DNA of 64,000 nucleotides. It comes from Gracilariopsis chorda. Its lineage: Eukaryota > Rhodophyta > Florideophyceae > Gracilariales > Gracilariaceae. Below, one piece after another: positions 38,152 through 48,049 of this stretch (position 1 is the first letter of the stretch; each line of letters opens with the position of its first letter). Position numbers and translations under genes: made by a program. Under the pieces are notes generated by a model. That model was not told where the DNA came from. It saw nothing but the letters and a program-made list of their open reading frames with translations, and did no database searches. The DNA is taken from positions 434,001 through 498,000 of the forward strand of contig NBIV01000002.1 in the NCBI GenBank assembly GCA_003194525.1, written 5' to 3'.

Positions 38152-39456
38152 ATGCGCCCTCCGGTTGCAGCCGATCATCATCAAACTCGCCTGCGGAGCG
38201 CTTACCCGCTGCCCCCGTCCCCCCTAAATTACCTTCCCACGAGCGACTCCATTCCCCGTCCATCGCACTCGTTCTCTCCGTCTGCCTTCCGCCCTCGCTA
38301 TCCATCACTTCAAACCGCTCACCCCCTGGGTGCCCATCCTTCCTACGCTGCCTTTCCACACGCCTTAGCCCCCTCTACAACGGATACCACAGTCACTCAT
38401 CCATCACTTTCGTCAAACCACTCTGCAGCACCTCCGCATGCACACACGTTCACCATATTACCTCGGCAACCTACCAGGCCAGCTCCGCCAGCAGCATCTC
38501 TTTACGATACCTCTCCATCTCTATATCCTCAGCCATCATCCCCTTCACTGACGGAAGAACCCGCCTTGTACGACATCCAGAAGCTCCTTGCAAAGGGCTG
38601 TGTCATTGTCACCGGAGCCATCTACAACTCCAATGGTTATCGCATCTGTGGTGTGCTGAACCAGCATGACAAGCCCTGCCGCCGTATTGGGAAGTGTCCA
38701 TTTCACCTAAACCGCCCTCCACTCTCCGCATCCAACTTCATCAACGGTGTCGTAGATGCCTTCGGAACGATCCCTGTATCCATCACCCCTGCAGCATCAT
38801 CCCCATATACCACGCCCCCGGTGCGAAAGTTAATCGCCGGTCCAGTTTAAATTTGTTCGCCTGCTATTCCTCGGAAAAGACAGTACAGACATGGCTGGAC
38901 ACGACAAGAGCATTATCTTTTCTTGGAGGCCTTGGCTATATGTGGGCGCGGTTGTGGGAAAGAAGCTGCTGCAATAGTGGACACACGATCGACCACTCAG
39001 GTGCAGTCTCACGCGCAGAAGTTTTTCAAGCGCGGTGAGAAGCGCAAGAAGGTGAAGCGCTCCATTCACGACTTGCTTTTGGAATCGAAGGAAATGCAGG
39101 AGGTTGCAACAAGAATGCGAGCTGTTCCCTCGCCCACTGCAAAATCCTGTATGCAGAGAATCTACGCCGCGAGAATTGAACGTGATCGCTCTGAATTCCC
39201 AGCTGAACCCGTCCAAGTGCCAAGTTCGCCGATCTGTGCTCCTGCTGTGAGGACTAAGTTTGGGGGCAGTGCAAACACCGCTGTTGCTCTGGAAAGGGCA
39301 GCGTTCGACTCCGTGACGGTGATGGATTCTTCCGCCCTCGAGCTGAGGGCGGAAGAGTCGAGCAATATTATTGCTCGACTCTTCCGCCGTCGTGCTCACC
39401 GTCGGCCACATATTATGTTTTGTTCCGAGCTTACAACGGCTCCAAATTGTTTATGA
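38152..39456 (+). CDS. Cys/His-knuckle plus SHAQKYF-type MYB protein
   Basis: This is probably a nuclear DNA-binding regulator. The N-terminal half is Pro/Ser-rich. A compact Cys/His motif follows at residues 166-185 (C166, C176, C182, H185, in CGVLNQ-HDKPCRRIGKCPFH). Then comes a single MYB repeat of the SHAQKYF class: HGWTRQEHYLFLEALAICG (nt 38890-38946), and QVQSHAQKFFKRGEK. A taa at 38848 lies between the two parts in the same frame. A short intron, most simply 38821-38883 (gtgcga to gacag, 63 nt, phase 0), would remove it and join the parts. Without splicing the MYB part lacks a start. Neither part alone looks complete, so one gene is inferred. The last third of the MYB exon holds strong hairpins. 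Confidence 0.6.
39328..39388. repeat. Two overlapping, mutually exclusive perfect hairpins
   Basis: Arms 39328-39339 and 39345-39356 are perfect 12-bp complements with a 5-base loop. Arms 39348-39367 and 39369-39388 are perfect 20-bp complements with a 1-base centre. The middle segment (gggcggaaga) belongs to both, so only one hairpin can form at a time. Outer GACGGTGA (about 39315) and TCACCGTC (about 39396) add a third nested pairing. All of it lies in the 3' part of the MYB reading frame. Confidence 0.85.
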
Positions 39457-41637
39457 GATTCATTTCGACGGCTCCGATAAATCTTCTTCCCTGGAAATAG
39501 CTACCATGAAAACGATTACCTGACTTGTTGTTGTCCAAGAAAAAGAAAAAAAAGGGCGGCTGATGCCGTCTCCTCGGGGAACGAGGCCAAGCGCATTGCT
39601 GTGACGCGTTGTGGGAGATCGTCGTCGACGACGACGACGATTGACAACGCGCCTTGCTTTGCGCTTGAACCTAGAAATAAATTCTTTTCCGCTTTCCTCG
39701 AAATCCGAAAGTTATCCTGTCACCCCTTGCGCAGCTGAAATGCTCATCTTCGCCAAGCCACAACAAGGTTCTTCTCCTTCTTCTTTGCTGTGGGTCCTTG
39801 ATGTCTAACTAAAACATACGAGTAAGACATTTCTGGTTAAAGATACTTTTCTCTCCGCAGGAAACCAAGGAATTTCTGCGGCTACTGTCTAAAAGGGTGT
39901 TCATCAGCTAAGTTAGAACTTCTTTCCCTTCCTGAGTTCCGTTCGAGCATCACTTATAGGCCTTCGAGCCGTTTTCTTTTTTGTTCTTGGGTTATTGTTT
40001 CTTGATATCTGCAGGTAGGAAACCTCCCGTTTTTCCCATAATGACCTTCTTTTCGTGATTCTGTGCTCAGATGCAGTTGTCTTACTTTGGCTAAGTTGTT
40101 GGGACCACATATTAGCCACTCCCTGACGGCGAGCAAACTGGGTTTAGATTCATGGCAGAAGGAGGACCGTCCCTTCACTCTTAGAAGAAAACGACTCGTT
40201 TCATAAGAAAACCAGAAAATTCTTCGTCTTCTGCCGAGTACTATCTGGTACCCTTGGTACGCTAATGACGTTTCTTTCTGTATTTCCAGTAGTACATTGG
40301 ATGAAGCCTTCTCTTGCTGGGGCTTGGCTGTAGTCCCGTTTCTTTTTTTATATATGCGACTAATCGCTTTCTGCGAACAGGTATATTAAAAGATGGCCGC
40401 TATAGACAATCTCTGAGTACAAGCTAACGAGTGCCAACAGGATGCGAAAGCTAATCATTGGTTGCAAACTCATTGTCAGCATTACGCATGAGGTCGAAGG
40501 CCTCATCAAACGATGACAGGGCACATCGGCCATTGGCGTCCCTGCGAAAACCGATTTCACACTTTCAACCTACCTCCATGTCAATGACAAGAAACCGTAG
40601 ATCTATTTCTCATATGTGTCATTGCACTGTGAATTGAATTATGAAGACCAGAAAATCGTCTCCACCGTTTGTAACGTTCACAGCAACGAATTGTACATCA
40701 GTCGGTCCTGTCGCAGAGTAACCTATGCTCTGTCGGTTTTGAGATTTCCACAAACCGCATTCCGCACTTTACCGCATCCGGGACTTTCAATGTTCTTCTT
40801 TGTACTTGCCAGCAGTAAGCAATGCAATGCCATTGTTATCATACTTTTGTCCAAGCAAAAAGTTTCTACTTCCTGAAAACGCTGATGTTGTACCAAAAGA
40901 GGAGAGGATGCAAATGGTCTCTCCATCAGGCTCAGGTTTTCATACATGCTTTATCACAGCCAGTCCACACCGCCATTCTCGGATCAATGCGGCGACTTCT
41001 TTCTTCAGCTCTTTCGTGGTCTAATGCACCCGACACCACGATGTTAATCAAACAACTATGATTGCCATCAGCTCTGTGAATATTGACGGTTGCGCTTACG
41101 AGAAATGCAGCCTTTTTACCTTCAGGTGTTTCCTGTCGAAAGCCCTCTCTGCCACTACACTAAAACCTTCTGCTAATCGCAATGCAGCAACACTTTTGTT
41201 TTCATTAGTTCTTCATAACTGCATCTCTTCTTCACTTGGTCGACATCTACAGACGTATAAATACTGACTCTTCTCCCCCTTCTCTCCCGCCGTCACTGCT
41301 CTTCGGCAAACATTTACTAATACATCTTGGCTCATCAATCTTCACATTTTCAACACAAGCTCTCTGCTTCAAAGAAATTCTCGGCTACATATTACATATA
41401 TCCGTCGATCTTCACATTTTCAACACAACTCTCTGGTTCAAAGATTCTCTCGGCTTCACGTTTTATATTTCTTAAGGTATGTTAACTTTGTGTTTTATAC
41501 CTTTGTCTTTGATGAGATAATCAGTATGAAATCCTTTTGCACAGTGAGTTCAATGATGGGTGCTAACGCCAGTCACTTTTTCCATATTCATTCTTTGAAT
41601 CAGGTTTTCTCTGTGTTTCTGGACTTCCTTTTCCAAT
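39457..41637. other. Gene-poor region with a short direct repeat
   Basis: I see no confident gene in these 2.2 kb. It has a GGTACCCTTGGTAC copy at about 40250-40263 and a degenerate 70-bp direct repeat starting at 41340 and 41410 (both with cttcacattttcaacaca). A minus-strand coding-like bit at about 40560-40455 (DANGRCALSSFDEAFDLM) is interrupted and has no start. The right end is the leader of the zinc-finger gene. Confidence 0.5.
41340..41476 (+). repeat. Degenerate 70-bp tandem repeat ahead of the zinc-finger gene
   Basis: Two imperfect units begin at 41340 and 41410. Each has cttcacattttcaacaca, then ctctctg-ttcaaag and ctcggct. They lie 160 to 300 bases before the ATG at 41638, in the promoter or leader. 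Confidence 0.65.
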
Positions 41638-43764
41638 ATGCAGCTTGGCTCTTTTTCTGGCGATAATGATAGCAACGACTTTTCTCCAGTTTTGCATTTT
41701 CAAGCGGGGGTGAATGGACAAGCGAATTGCTCTACATCTTTGGACAATCCGAACAATTGTTGTGTAGCAAACGGAGAACTGGAGGCGGGCATTGAAGGGT
41801 TCTTGCCAAAGTTCCATGTCAATGACGCTTTTTCGGTGGGATACGAAGATGCCTTACGAAATGGTCTTTCTGGTGCCACGCAACCAGAGCAGTGTGTTTC
41901 TAACCATGGTTCAGAGAATCTCCCAAGTCTTGACGGGGATTTTCAGAATCACATAGACTTTGGGACAAATGCTGCGCCTCTGGATTGGACAGCAGCTACC
42001 AATGCAGATGTAGCTACTAGGCAGGAGGAACCAGTGATCGCTTCGGCGAGCAATGAATTACCTGCTGACTTGGTATTCACCGCTGCAGATCTTATTGACG
42101 ATGTGCGCATGGGCTCAGGTGTTGTTCAACAGAACCGAGATGCCGGTCCTAATGCATTCCATGAGCACCCTCTCTTTATCAATCCAGAGCTTCTCTCACT
42201 TCCGGGTGAACGCATGGCAGTAGATATTCAGCCAGCAAAGAACAACTTGGCGTCAGCAGCTGTGACTACTCCTAACATGGCCAACGCTAGTGAACTGTCG
42301 CAAAAGGATGGCATGGATATAGACAGGATGGACGAAGAACAAGCCGTTATAGGTACATTCACGGCTCATCCCGCCAATGGTCTCAACGCCCAGAACGCTA
42401 ACCTTTCCCCGGATATTCCCGTTACTGTGCAAGGTTCAGACACCGCTGCAGTTGCTCAGTGTGAGGAGGGTATTAATGCCCTGAGGGTGCAGGAACTCCA
42501 CGGCATGCCAAATGGTAATGGTGGTCAAAGGGTCGCGTTCGGTGGAGGCGTTCTTGCCGACGGTCAAGAGTCTGGTGAGGCAGAGGTCGGGGCTCGTGCT
42601 CCACAGCCGGGCCTGGATGAGTACAACCACATTGTAGCCACGATGAAAGGGTTGAATCTTCCATCCACAGCAACTGCTGAAGCGCCTTGGCTACTAAATG
42701 CAGGAGACGGTGTAACGATGATCAATCCGCAGCTGATTGGTGAAGATCTCCCCTCTACTTCTCAAGCGCAATCGGTTCCAAATGCTGATGGGTTGCCCCA
42801 GCTGTTTGAGACGCAATATCATGGGAATGTCGTACTTCCTCAGATGCCGGCACACTTCTCCACGGCTAATGCGGAATATGCTGCAAGGCAAACACTACCA
42901 CAGGAAATTTTCTTTGCTGCACCTGGCATGTCGTCTTACCCTCTTCCGCCGATTGGAGGTGCGATGGATATCGGCACCGATACTCCCGCTGCCAGCCTCG
43001 CTCAAGCCGATCGGGTACATGACCATGTGATGAAAGAAGCGAGTCCTTCAAATAGTACATCACAGAGAACGAAGAAGGGAAAATGTAAGGGTGCTTCCCG
43101 GCAGTCAAAAGGGAGGAATTCGCCCAAACAACCTTCTAAAGGTGGTGGCATTCAAACTGCTAATCCCCCAATTTCGAAGAAGAGAAAGCGTACACGAACT
43201 AGGGTGGAGGATATGGACCCCGCTGACGTTCACGTGTGTACGTTTCACGGATGTGGTAGGAAGTTCGCGAAGAAGTACAACCTGACGGTCCACGAGAGGG
43301 GTCATCGCGGGGAGCTGCCTTACAAATGTGAGGTCTTGAACTGCGGAAAGCCATTCATGTGGCTGTCAAGTTTCTCCCGCCATCTTCGCGTCCATGAGAA
43401 GAAGCGAAAGGTAGGATCGCGAAGGTCGCAAAGAAAGGCGGTTGCAGATTCTCGCAGTGGCTCCGACGGCGATACTGGTTCTCCCACCAACGTTAACCAA
43501 TCTATCGCGAACGGTCCAAGTGAGGAGGCGTTTGAACTTCTCAAGATGCAGGCCCTAGTTAATACCATTGGGATCAATGACGCGGTTGTAGGTCTCACTC
43601 ATAGGGTGCAAGTTTCAATCGGTAAGGATCTCAACATCAAAGCTCAACTTGAAGAGCGCTGGAAGAGCTTTGGATACCGCAAGCAGAAGCTAACTAACTC
43701 GCGAAACTTACCCTTTGATATTAGAAACGTGAGATTGAGACAACTATGTACTCAAACTCTATGA
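41638..43764 (+). CDS. C2H2 zinc-finger protein, putative transcription factor
   Basis: The 708-residue product is mostly acidic and disordered, with Asn/Gln/Ala-rich stretches. Near residues 505-525 is a basic block (SKKRKRTRTR) that could be a nuclear localisation signal. Two adjacent C2H2 fingers follow at about 532-586: CTFHGCGRKFAKKYNLTVHERGH and CEVLNCGKPFMWLSSFSRHLRVH, linked by RGELPYK, a canonical-type linker. Two fingers of the C-x4-C type are the GLI/ZIC/TFIIIA style found in factors that bind short GC-rich sites. A helical tail closes the protein. The target genes are unknown. Confidence 0.8.
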   Translation: MQLGSFSGDNDSNDFSPVLHFQAGVNGQANCSTSLDNPNNCCVANGELEAGIEGFLPKFHVNDAFSVGYEDALRNGLSGATQPEQCVSNHGSENLPSLDGDFQNHIDFGTNAAPLDWTAATNADVATRQEEPVIASASNELPADLVFTAADLIDDVRMGSGVVQQNRDAGPNAFHEHPLFINPELLSLPGERMAVDIQPAKNNLASAAVTTPNMANASELSQKDGMDIDRMDEEQAVIGTFTAHPANGLNAQNANLSPDIPVTVQGSDTAAVAQCEEGINALRVQELHGMPNGNGGQRVAFGGGVLADGQESGEAEVGARAPQPGLDEYNHIVATMKGLNLPSTATAEAPWLLNAGDGVTMINPQLIGEDLPSTSQAQSVPNADGLPQLFETQYHGNVVLPQMPAHFSTANAEYAARQTLPQEIFFAAPGMSSYPLPPIGGAMDIGTDTPAASLAQADRVHDHVMKEASPSNSTSQRTKKGKCKGASRQSKGRNSPKQPSKGGGIQTANPPISKKRKRTRTRVEDMDPADVHVCTFHGCGRKFAKKYNLTVHERGHRGELPYKCEVLNCGKPFMWLSSFSRHLRVHEKKRKVGSRRSQRKAVADSRSGSDGDTGSPTNVNQSIANGPSEEAFELLKMQALVNTIGINDAVVGLTHRVQVSIGKDLNIKAQLEERWKSFGYRKQKLTNSRNLPFDIRNVRLRQLCTQTL

Positions 43765-44338
43765 AACAGTAAACGGGTGATGGAGAAGATAGTGCGATAC
43801 TTCGAAATACCACACCAATACGCCTCTGTCGCTGCCTGTGAATTATGCAACCCGCCTGAGGGCCTTCAGCGCGCTGCACTGAACGTCTATGCTCCTGGCT
43901 CAAGTGGAAGGGGAGGCGGACTCAACAGAGACAGGGACTAGCAGAAACGGGGTTCGATTGCCGGTGCAAATTTGTACTGAAAGTGGCTATGAAAAGAGCC
44001 AAGCTTATCCAAGGACAGAAGCCTTGCGAGGTCATAGGGACAAGAGGGCTAGCAATCCGCTAGCAATCTTCATTTCATAGAAAATCTGCGTAAATTGAGA
44101 TTTGGCACTGTCCAAAAGTTATCTACGAAGGGTACCAAGGGAATGAAAGAAAACTTGTGTAAACTGGCCTTAACCCTTGAGCAGATCTCCTCGGTGGCTT
44201 TATCTCGCGCAGTGGTCCTCGTCAGGCCTCAGTCGGTTGAACCGCTTGACTTTTTCTTCCTGATACTGTGTACTTTCCGTTATCGACGACTCGATTCAGT
44301 GGTGAGGGCTGCGCGGGCTCGGCAAAAGGACTGAAAAA
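43765..44338. other. Intergenic region
   Basis: About 570 bases hold no gene I can support. GGGTACCAAGGG near 44128-44140 is a reverse copy of the recurrent motif. A T-loop-like ggggttcgattg near 43950 does not fold as a tRNA. Confidence 0.5.
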
Positions 44339-46420
44339 ATGTCGCAACACGCTTTCACACCGAGTATCCCGCTCAGCACTCCACCGAAAGCGGATTCTGC
44401 CGGTTCTGTCACAAAATGTGTGCCACACATGACGAATTCGCGAAATCCCCGTCGTCGGAGACCAAACCGTAGGCCACAAGATATGTTCAATTTTTTCGAT
44501 GACGAAGACAACAGCGGATATAAGCAACGAAGTCACAAGCAGCGTCGACCGCATCGAAGACGCAATCCGCCCGTCGAAGATGAGGACGAAACTGATCAGG
44601 ACATAGACGATGCAGTTGATGACGGTTTCTTCTCAAGATATGTGAAGGAAGCAGAGAATGGACGCGTTTTCAATGTATCTAAGCTAGACGCGGAACCTAG
44701 AGAAGAATTCAAGTCGAGCAACTTGGACCACCAAACAGCTGCCCGTGCTTTTGACGCGGTCGACCGTCTTTTTGGTAGTATCAACGCTCAAAAAGATAAA
44801 GGCGCGTCTGGTAGTTCCACCACAGATGACAAATTTGACAAAAGTTCGTGGCTTGATGACATAAAAGCGCGTGCAGCAACGTCAGGGGAACGGGATACGG
44901 CTGCTGCAGTCGATGTGCAGGCCGTGGATGAGTCTCAATCCCTTGATGAACGTGTAATGGATGACGACTTTGCTGAAGCTGGTATATCACCAGACCCTTC
45001 TGAGTATAGCAGGAGCAAGTCCCAAAATCGCGAAAAGGGTTCAGCACGAGGTAACGAAGGTTCTGAACACTCATCAACCTTTCAAACCTTTATGAATTTT
45101 GCGCGCAAAGGCCCGACTACAGATCGCGAAGAAGATACCAGAGAGAAGGATTCCCGAAGAGAGAAGAACGCGAGAGAAGACATCCGAGGACGTCCTCGCC
45201 GACCTCCTCCCTCCAGTGTGCTTAATCTTGGTAGGTTTGGTGAACGTGATTCCACTGACAATTACGAACCACTGGACGACGAGATGGAAGCTGAAATAGA
45301 GTTTGGTTCGAAACCAAAACGGCGAAGCGGAAGAAGGCAGCGATATACTGCCGTTCGCCGAGTCGGGGGCAGAACGCGTAGAATACTGAACCCACCACTT
45401 GAATGGCAACCTATGGATCAGGATGAAGTGGGACAGGTTCGATCGGAGAATAGGCCACTGGGTGGGAGGGGACCGCGCAAATCTCAGCTGCAGGGTGTGA
45501 TTGCGGACTGCCAGTCATGTCGCGGGGCTGGCACAGAGACGTGTGCGATATGCCTTGGGTCTGGATGGGTTGCGCCTCTAAACGAGCCTTCTGGGAAAGA
45601 GAAGACGGGGCGTAGAGAGTTGCTGGAAGAATTCTGGAGTAGGCCGAATCTTGTAGTGGATATACATGGGAATGCGCAGTGTGTGCGATGTAATGGGATC
45701 GGAAAGCAGTTCTGTGGGAGTTGCCAGGGAAGTGGTTCGGCGTTGAGAAAGGGATTCAGTTTAAGTGAGCGATACGAAGTGTTTGATATGTTCCCGTCGG
45801 TTTCTGATGATGCGGTTGTTGACGGAGATGAGGAGTATGATGAGTTGGAAGAAGAGGATGAAGTGGAGAATGAATTTGAGTCGTTCCAATTGTATCAAGG
45901 GTCGGCAGATTTGTTTAACCTGTCGACTGGGAAGGGACGAACGGGTGGTGAAGAAAGTAAGCTACAGGAAGATGATGATGATGTACTGGATGTTGGAGAT
46001 GATGAAGATGCGGTTGTGATGAACGTTGAGGATGATGATGAGGATATGGATGATGTTGCGGATGAAAGTGAGGAATTGTTAGCTGGGTTGGAATCGATGG
46101 ACTTGGGGGAGGAGAAAGGGAGGACGAGGGGGGAGGGAATGTTTACAGAACTTGAAAAGAGTGAAGGCTTGTTGGAGGATGACGATGATATTGATGAGGA
46201 CCTTGACTTTGAGGTGGAGGATGAGTATGAGGAGAGTGATGAGGGTGATGGTTTGTATGATCTGGAGCTCGAGGAGGATGAATATGATGATGGATTTGAG
46301 GAAGGAAGTAGCGACGTTGGGCTGGATCCGGAGGGCGTTGCGGATAGTGACGATGATGATGGATTTGGTTTTGATGAAGAGGATGAAGAAGATGAGGAAG
46401 AGGAGGACGTTGTTGGGTAG
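44339..46420 (+). CDS. DnaJ-type cysteine-rich domain protein with acidic tail
   Basis: The 693-residue product has no J domain but carries the zinc-binding CxxCxGxG repeats of DnaJ at about residues 392-468: CQSCRGAG, CAICLGSG, CVRCNGIG and CGSCQGSG, so two zinc sites should form. Such stand-alone modules act as chaperone or assembly factors; plastid BSD2 and PSA2 are examples. The N-terminal third is very basic (RRRRPNRRPQDMF; HKQRRPHRRR). From about residue 490 the chain is dominated by Asp/Glu for 200 residues, which suggests a nuclear or nucleolar histone- or RNA-related role instead. The start is not a clear transit peptide. Confidence 0.75.
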   Translation: MSQHAFTPSIPLSTPPKADSAGSVTKCVPHMTNSRNPRRRRPNRRPQDMFNFFDDEDNSGYKQRSHKQRRPHRRRNPPVEDEDETDQDIDDAVDDGFFSRYVKEAENGRVFNVSKLDAEPREEFKSSNLDHQTAARAFDAVDRLFGSINAQKDKGASGSSTTDDKFDKSSWLDDIKARAATSGERDTAAAVDVQAVDESQSLDERVMDDDFAEAGISPDPSEYSRSKSQNREKGSARGNEGSEHSSTFQTFMNFARKGPTTDREEDTREKDSRREKNAREDIRGRPRRPPPSSVLNLGRFGERDSTDNYEPLDDEMEAEIEFGSKPKRRSGRRQRYTAVRRVGGRTRRILNPPLEWQPMDQDEVGQVRSENRPLGGRGPRKSQLQGVIADCQSCRGAGTETCAICLGSGWVAPLNEPSGKEKTGRRELLEEFWSRPNLVVDIHGNAQCVRCNGIGKQFCGSCQGSGSALRKGFSLSERYEVFDMFPSVSDDAVVDGDEEYDELEEEDEVENEFESFQLYQGSADLFNLSTGKGRTGGEESKLQEDDDDVLDVGDDEDAVVMNVEDDDEDMDDVADESEELLAGLESMDLGEEKGRTRGEGMFTELEKSEGLLEDDDDIDEDLDFEVEDEYEESDEGDGLYDLELEEDEYDDGFEEGSSDVGLDPEGVADSDDDDGFGFDEEDEEDEEEEDVVG

Positions 46421-46519
46421 TATGTGATTGGAAGGCGTTTATGCATGAAATGAAAAGAGCGAGGGGTGCTTGTAAAAGCTATTGTGAAGCCACAAGTAAC
46501 AATGTGCTGCGATCGGGTA

Positions 46520-46960
46520 TTAGAAACCAGCCGCTTCTCTACTGGCACTCAAGGAAATGCCCATACGTTCATCAATCTCAGCAACGGTCCATTCGACAAA
46601 TTCATCGACAATCTTCTTTGCAAACACCTCTAGAACGCGCAGTTCCATGCTTTCCGGGATGAGGGCCATGTCCAGTTTACCGTTGAGTTGGTCGGCGAGA
46701 GGATCGACCAGTTGTTCTCTGAGAATGGCTGAGATTTGCAGTCGACGTTCTTCGGTGGGGATTCCCTCTGTGAGAGCAATCTTGATGCAATCGACGTACG
46801 GGGTTGGACAGATCTGACGGAGTGCTGGTTCTATGTGTGGGTTTAGGGTTTCGATGACGGATTTGATTACCCTGTCTTCGGTTGATTCGCGGAGAAAGGG
46901 GATGTCTGTCTCGGCGTTGATGCGGTTCTTGATGACTTCCTTCTGGTTTTCGGAGAGCAT
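46520..46960 (-). CDS. Small helical protein of unknown function
   Basis: I do not recognise this 146-residue protein. It is predicted from composition to be all helical, with two Pro-broken helices at the start (SENQKEVIKNRINAETDIPFL) and long amphipathic stretches after (RRLQISAILREQLVDPLADQL; VFAKKIVDEFVEWTVAEIDE). No Cys/His sites, membrane segments or targeting peptide are seen. The balanced, non-repetitive composition and clean ATG support a real gene. It shares a 400-bp divergent promoter region with the acidic protein at 47361. Confidence 0.6.
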   Translation of the reverse strand: MLSENQKEVIKNRINAETDIPFLRESTEDRVIKSVIETLNPHIEPALRQICPTPYVDCIKIALTEGIPTEERRLQISAILREQLVDPLADQLNGKLDMALIPESMELRVLEVFAKKIVDEFVEWTVAEIDERMGISLSASREAAGF

Positions 46961-47360
46961 TTTGGGGGAGGTTTGGGGTACTATGTGGATGGAGGAGGAA
47001 AGAAGAGAGAGTAGGACGAGGATGTGAGCTATTCAGCGAGGAAGCGGGGATGCACTGGGGGATCATCGCGAATGATGATTCATGATGTTTGGGATGGCGA
47101 CTGTAGGGGCGTATGTATGGTACGTGGATGTTGTGGACAATTGTGGCACGGCAGTGAGCGGTGTTGTACGTGTAAGTATTCTGTAGGAGATCTGCAAATG
47201 ATTTGTCAGAGAAAGCGAAGCAGCGGCGCCATTCTGTAGCGGGATGAAAGGGCATGGTTGTTGGAGGGAGAGTCGGATGTGCAGCTAGGTGTGGGGATGG
47301 CAGCGACGATAGGCGAAGCAGGTTGTGGCAGTGTTGTATGGGAAACGCGAAGCAAGCAAC
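46961..47360. promoter_or_regulatory. Divergent promoter region of two small genes
   Basis: This 400-bp spacer lies between head-to-head genes. An imperfect inverted repeat (gcgaatgatgattcatgat) lies near 47068-47087. No TATA box was recognised. Confidence 0.4.
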
Positions 47361-47855
47361 ATGGACAAGGCTGCGGAAGAAGCAGTGGAGCGCAGACTGC
47401 GCAAAGCGTTCGAGAAAAGAGTTCCGGAAGGGTGGTTTGACTGGCGTGGACTGCAAACCAACGGCAGTTTCTTTGAAAACAACTCGCGACCGAGCTCGCC
47501 GTACAACAGCCTGTTCGTGGCGGAGGCGCAGAAGGAGCAGTGCGTGGAGGGCATTCTAGGGGAGAAAAAAGGGGACGCAAGTAGCGAAGAGAATGGCGCT
47601 GCGTGTGAGGAGGAGAGCGGAGTGGTGGAGGAAGAGGAGGATGATGAGGATGATTCAGATTCTGATAGCAGCGAAGAGAGTGTGGACGGGGACGATAAGG
47701 AGTTTCGACGGCGTGTACGAGATAATGAGCGTCACAGGAAGAGTAGAATGGAGGCGGAACGCGCGCTACAACAGCAAAATGAACGAGACAAAGCTACCAA
47801 CGTGGACATGGGCAAAGGCGTCGTCGAGGGGAAGGGCGCGTCTGCGGGGCGTTAG
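47361..47855 (+). CDS. Small acidic protein of unknown function
   Basis: The 164-residue product from the ATG at 47361 (MDKAAEEAVERRLRKAFEKR) begins with a basic helix followed by VPEGWFDWRGLQTNGSFF and SSPYNSLFVAEAQ. Then comes a run of Glu/Asp/Ser (about residues 85-110) and a charged helical tail. The middle segment with its Trp/Phe residues is the only part that looks folded or binding-competent. No family was recognised. The acidic Ser tract has CK2-site character. It may be a nuclear adaptor, but that is inference. Confidence 0.55.
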   Translation: MDKAAEEAVERRLRKAFEKRVPEGWFDWRGLQTNGSFFENNSRPSSPYNSLFVAEAQKEQCVEGILGEKKGDASSEENGAACEEESGVVEEEEDDEDDSDSDSSEESVDGDDKEFRRRVRDNERHRKSRMEAERALQQQNERDKATNVDMGKGVVEGKGASAGR

Positions 47856-47971
47856 GAGCTGTGCTGGCGGTTGGGAAGACAAAGCACGTGATTTCAGTGG
47901 CGCCATCGACAGCAGCATGGACGCCGCGCGCGCGAGCAGGCGCGTGGCGAGCGGCGCTTGCACGGATTGCG

Positions 47972-47986
47972 GCGCCAATTTGGCGC
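47972..47986. promoter_or_regulatory. E2F-like palindrome
   Basis: GCGCCAATTTGGCGC reads as the E2F half-site TTTGGCGC on the plus strand and, with one mismatch, on the minus strand. It overlaps the first of the two CCAAT-containing boxes. Confidence 0.5.
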
Positions 47987-48049
47987 GCGCTCATTGGCTG
48001 CGCTGTGCGGTGCGGCTGGCCGCTGTATGGCGCGCGCTCATTGGCTGCG
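47981..48049. repeat. Two identical 22-bp promoter boxes
   Basis: The sequence tggcgcgcgctcattggctg plus cg occurs at 47981-48002 and 48028-48049. Both carry ATTGG, an inverted CCAAT box. The start-to-start distance of 47 bp is about four and a half helical turns. Confidence 0.85.

Noticed and set aside
40370-40570. EF-hand-like C-terminal exon on the minus strand (DANGRCALSSFDEAF)
   Set aside because: The frame has several stops just upstream, no start and no convincing splice sites; the EF loop lacks the usual Gly.
41477-41643. Intron with gtatgt donor and tgcag acceptor at the start of the zinc-finger gene
   Set aside because: Splicing would remove the ATG at 41638, and the upstream frame in phase has no ATG, so the unspliced start is kept.
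43935-43970. T-loop-like ggggttcgattgccgg suggesting a tRNA
   Set aside because: The stem does not pair after the loop, and no matching acceptor or D-arm lies upstream.
45895-46548. 217-residue Ser-rich minus-strand frame
   Set aside because: It is the mirror of the Asp/Glu-coding tract of the DnaJ-type gene, giving poly-Ser by codon complement.
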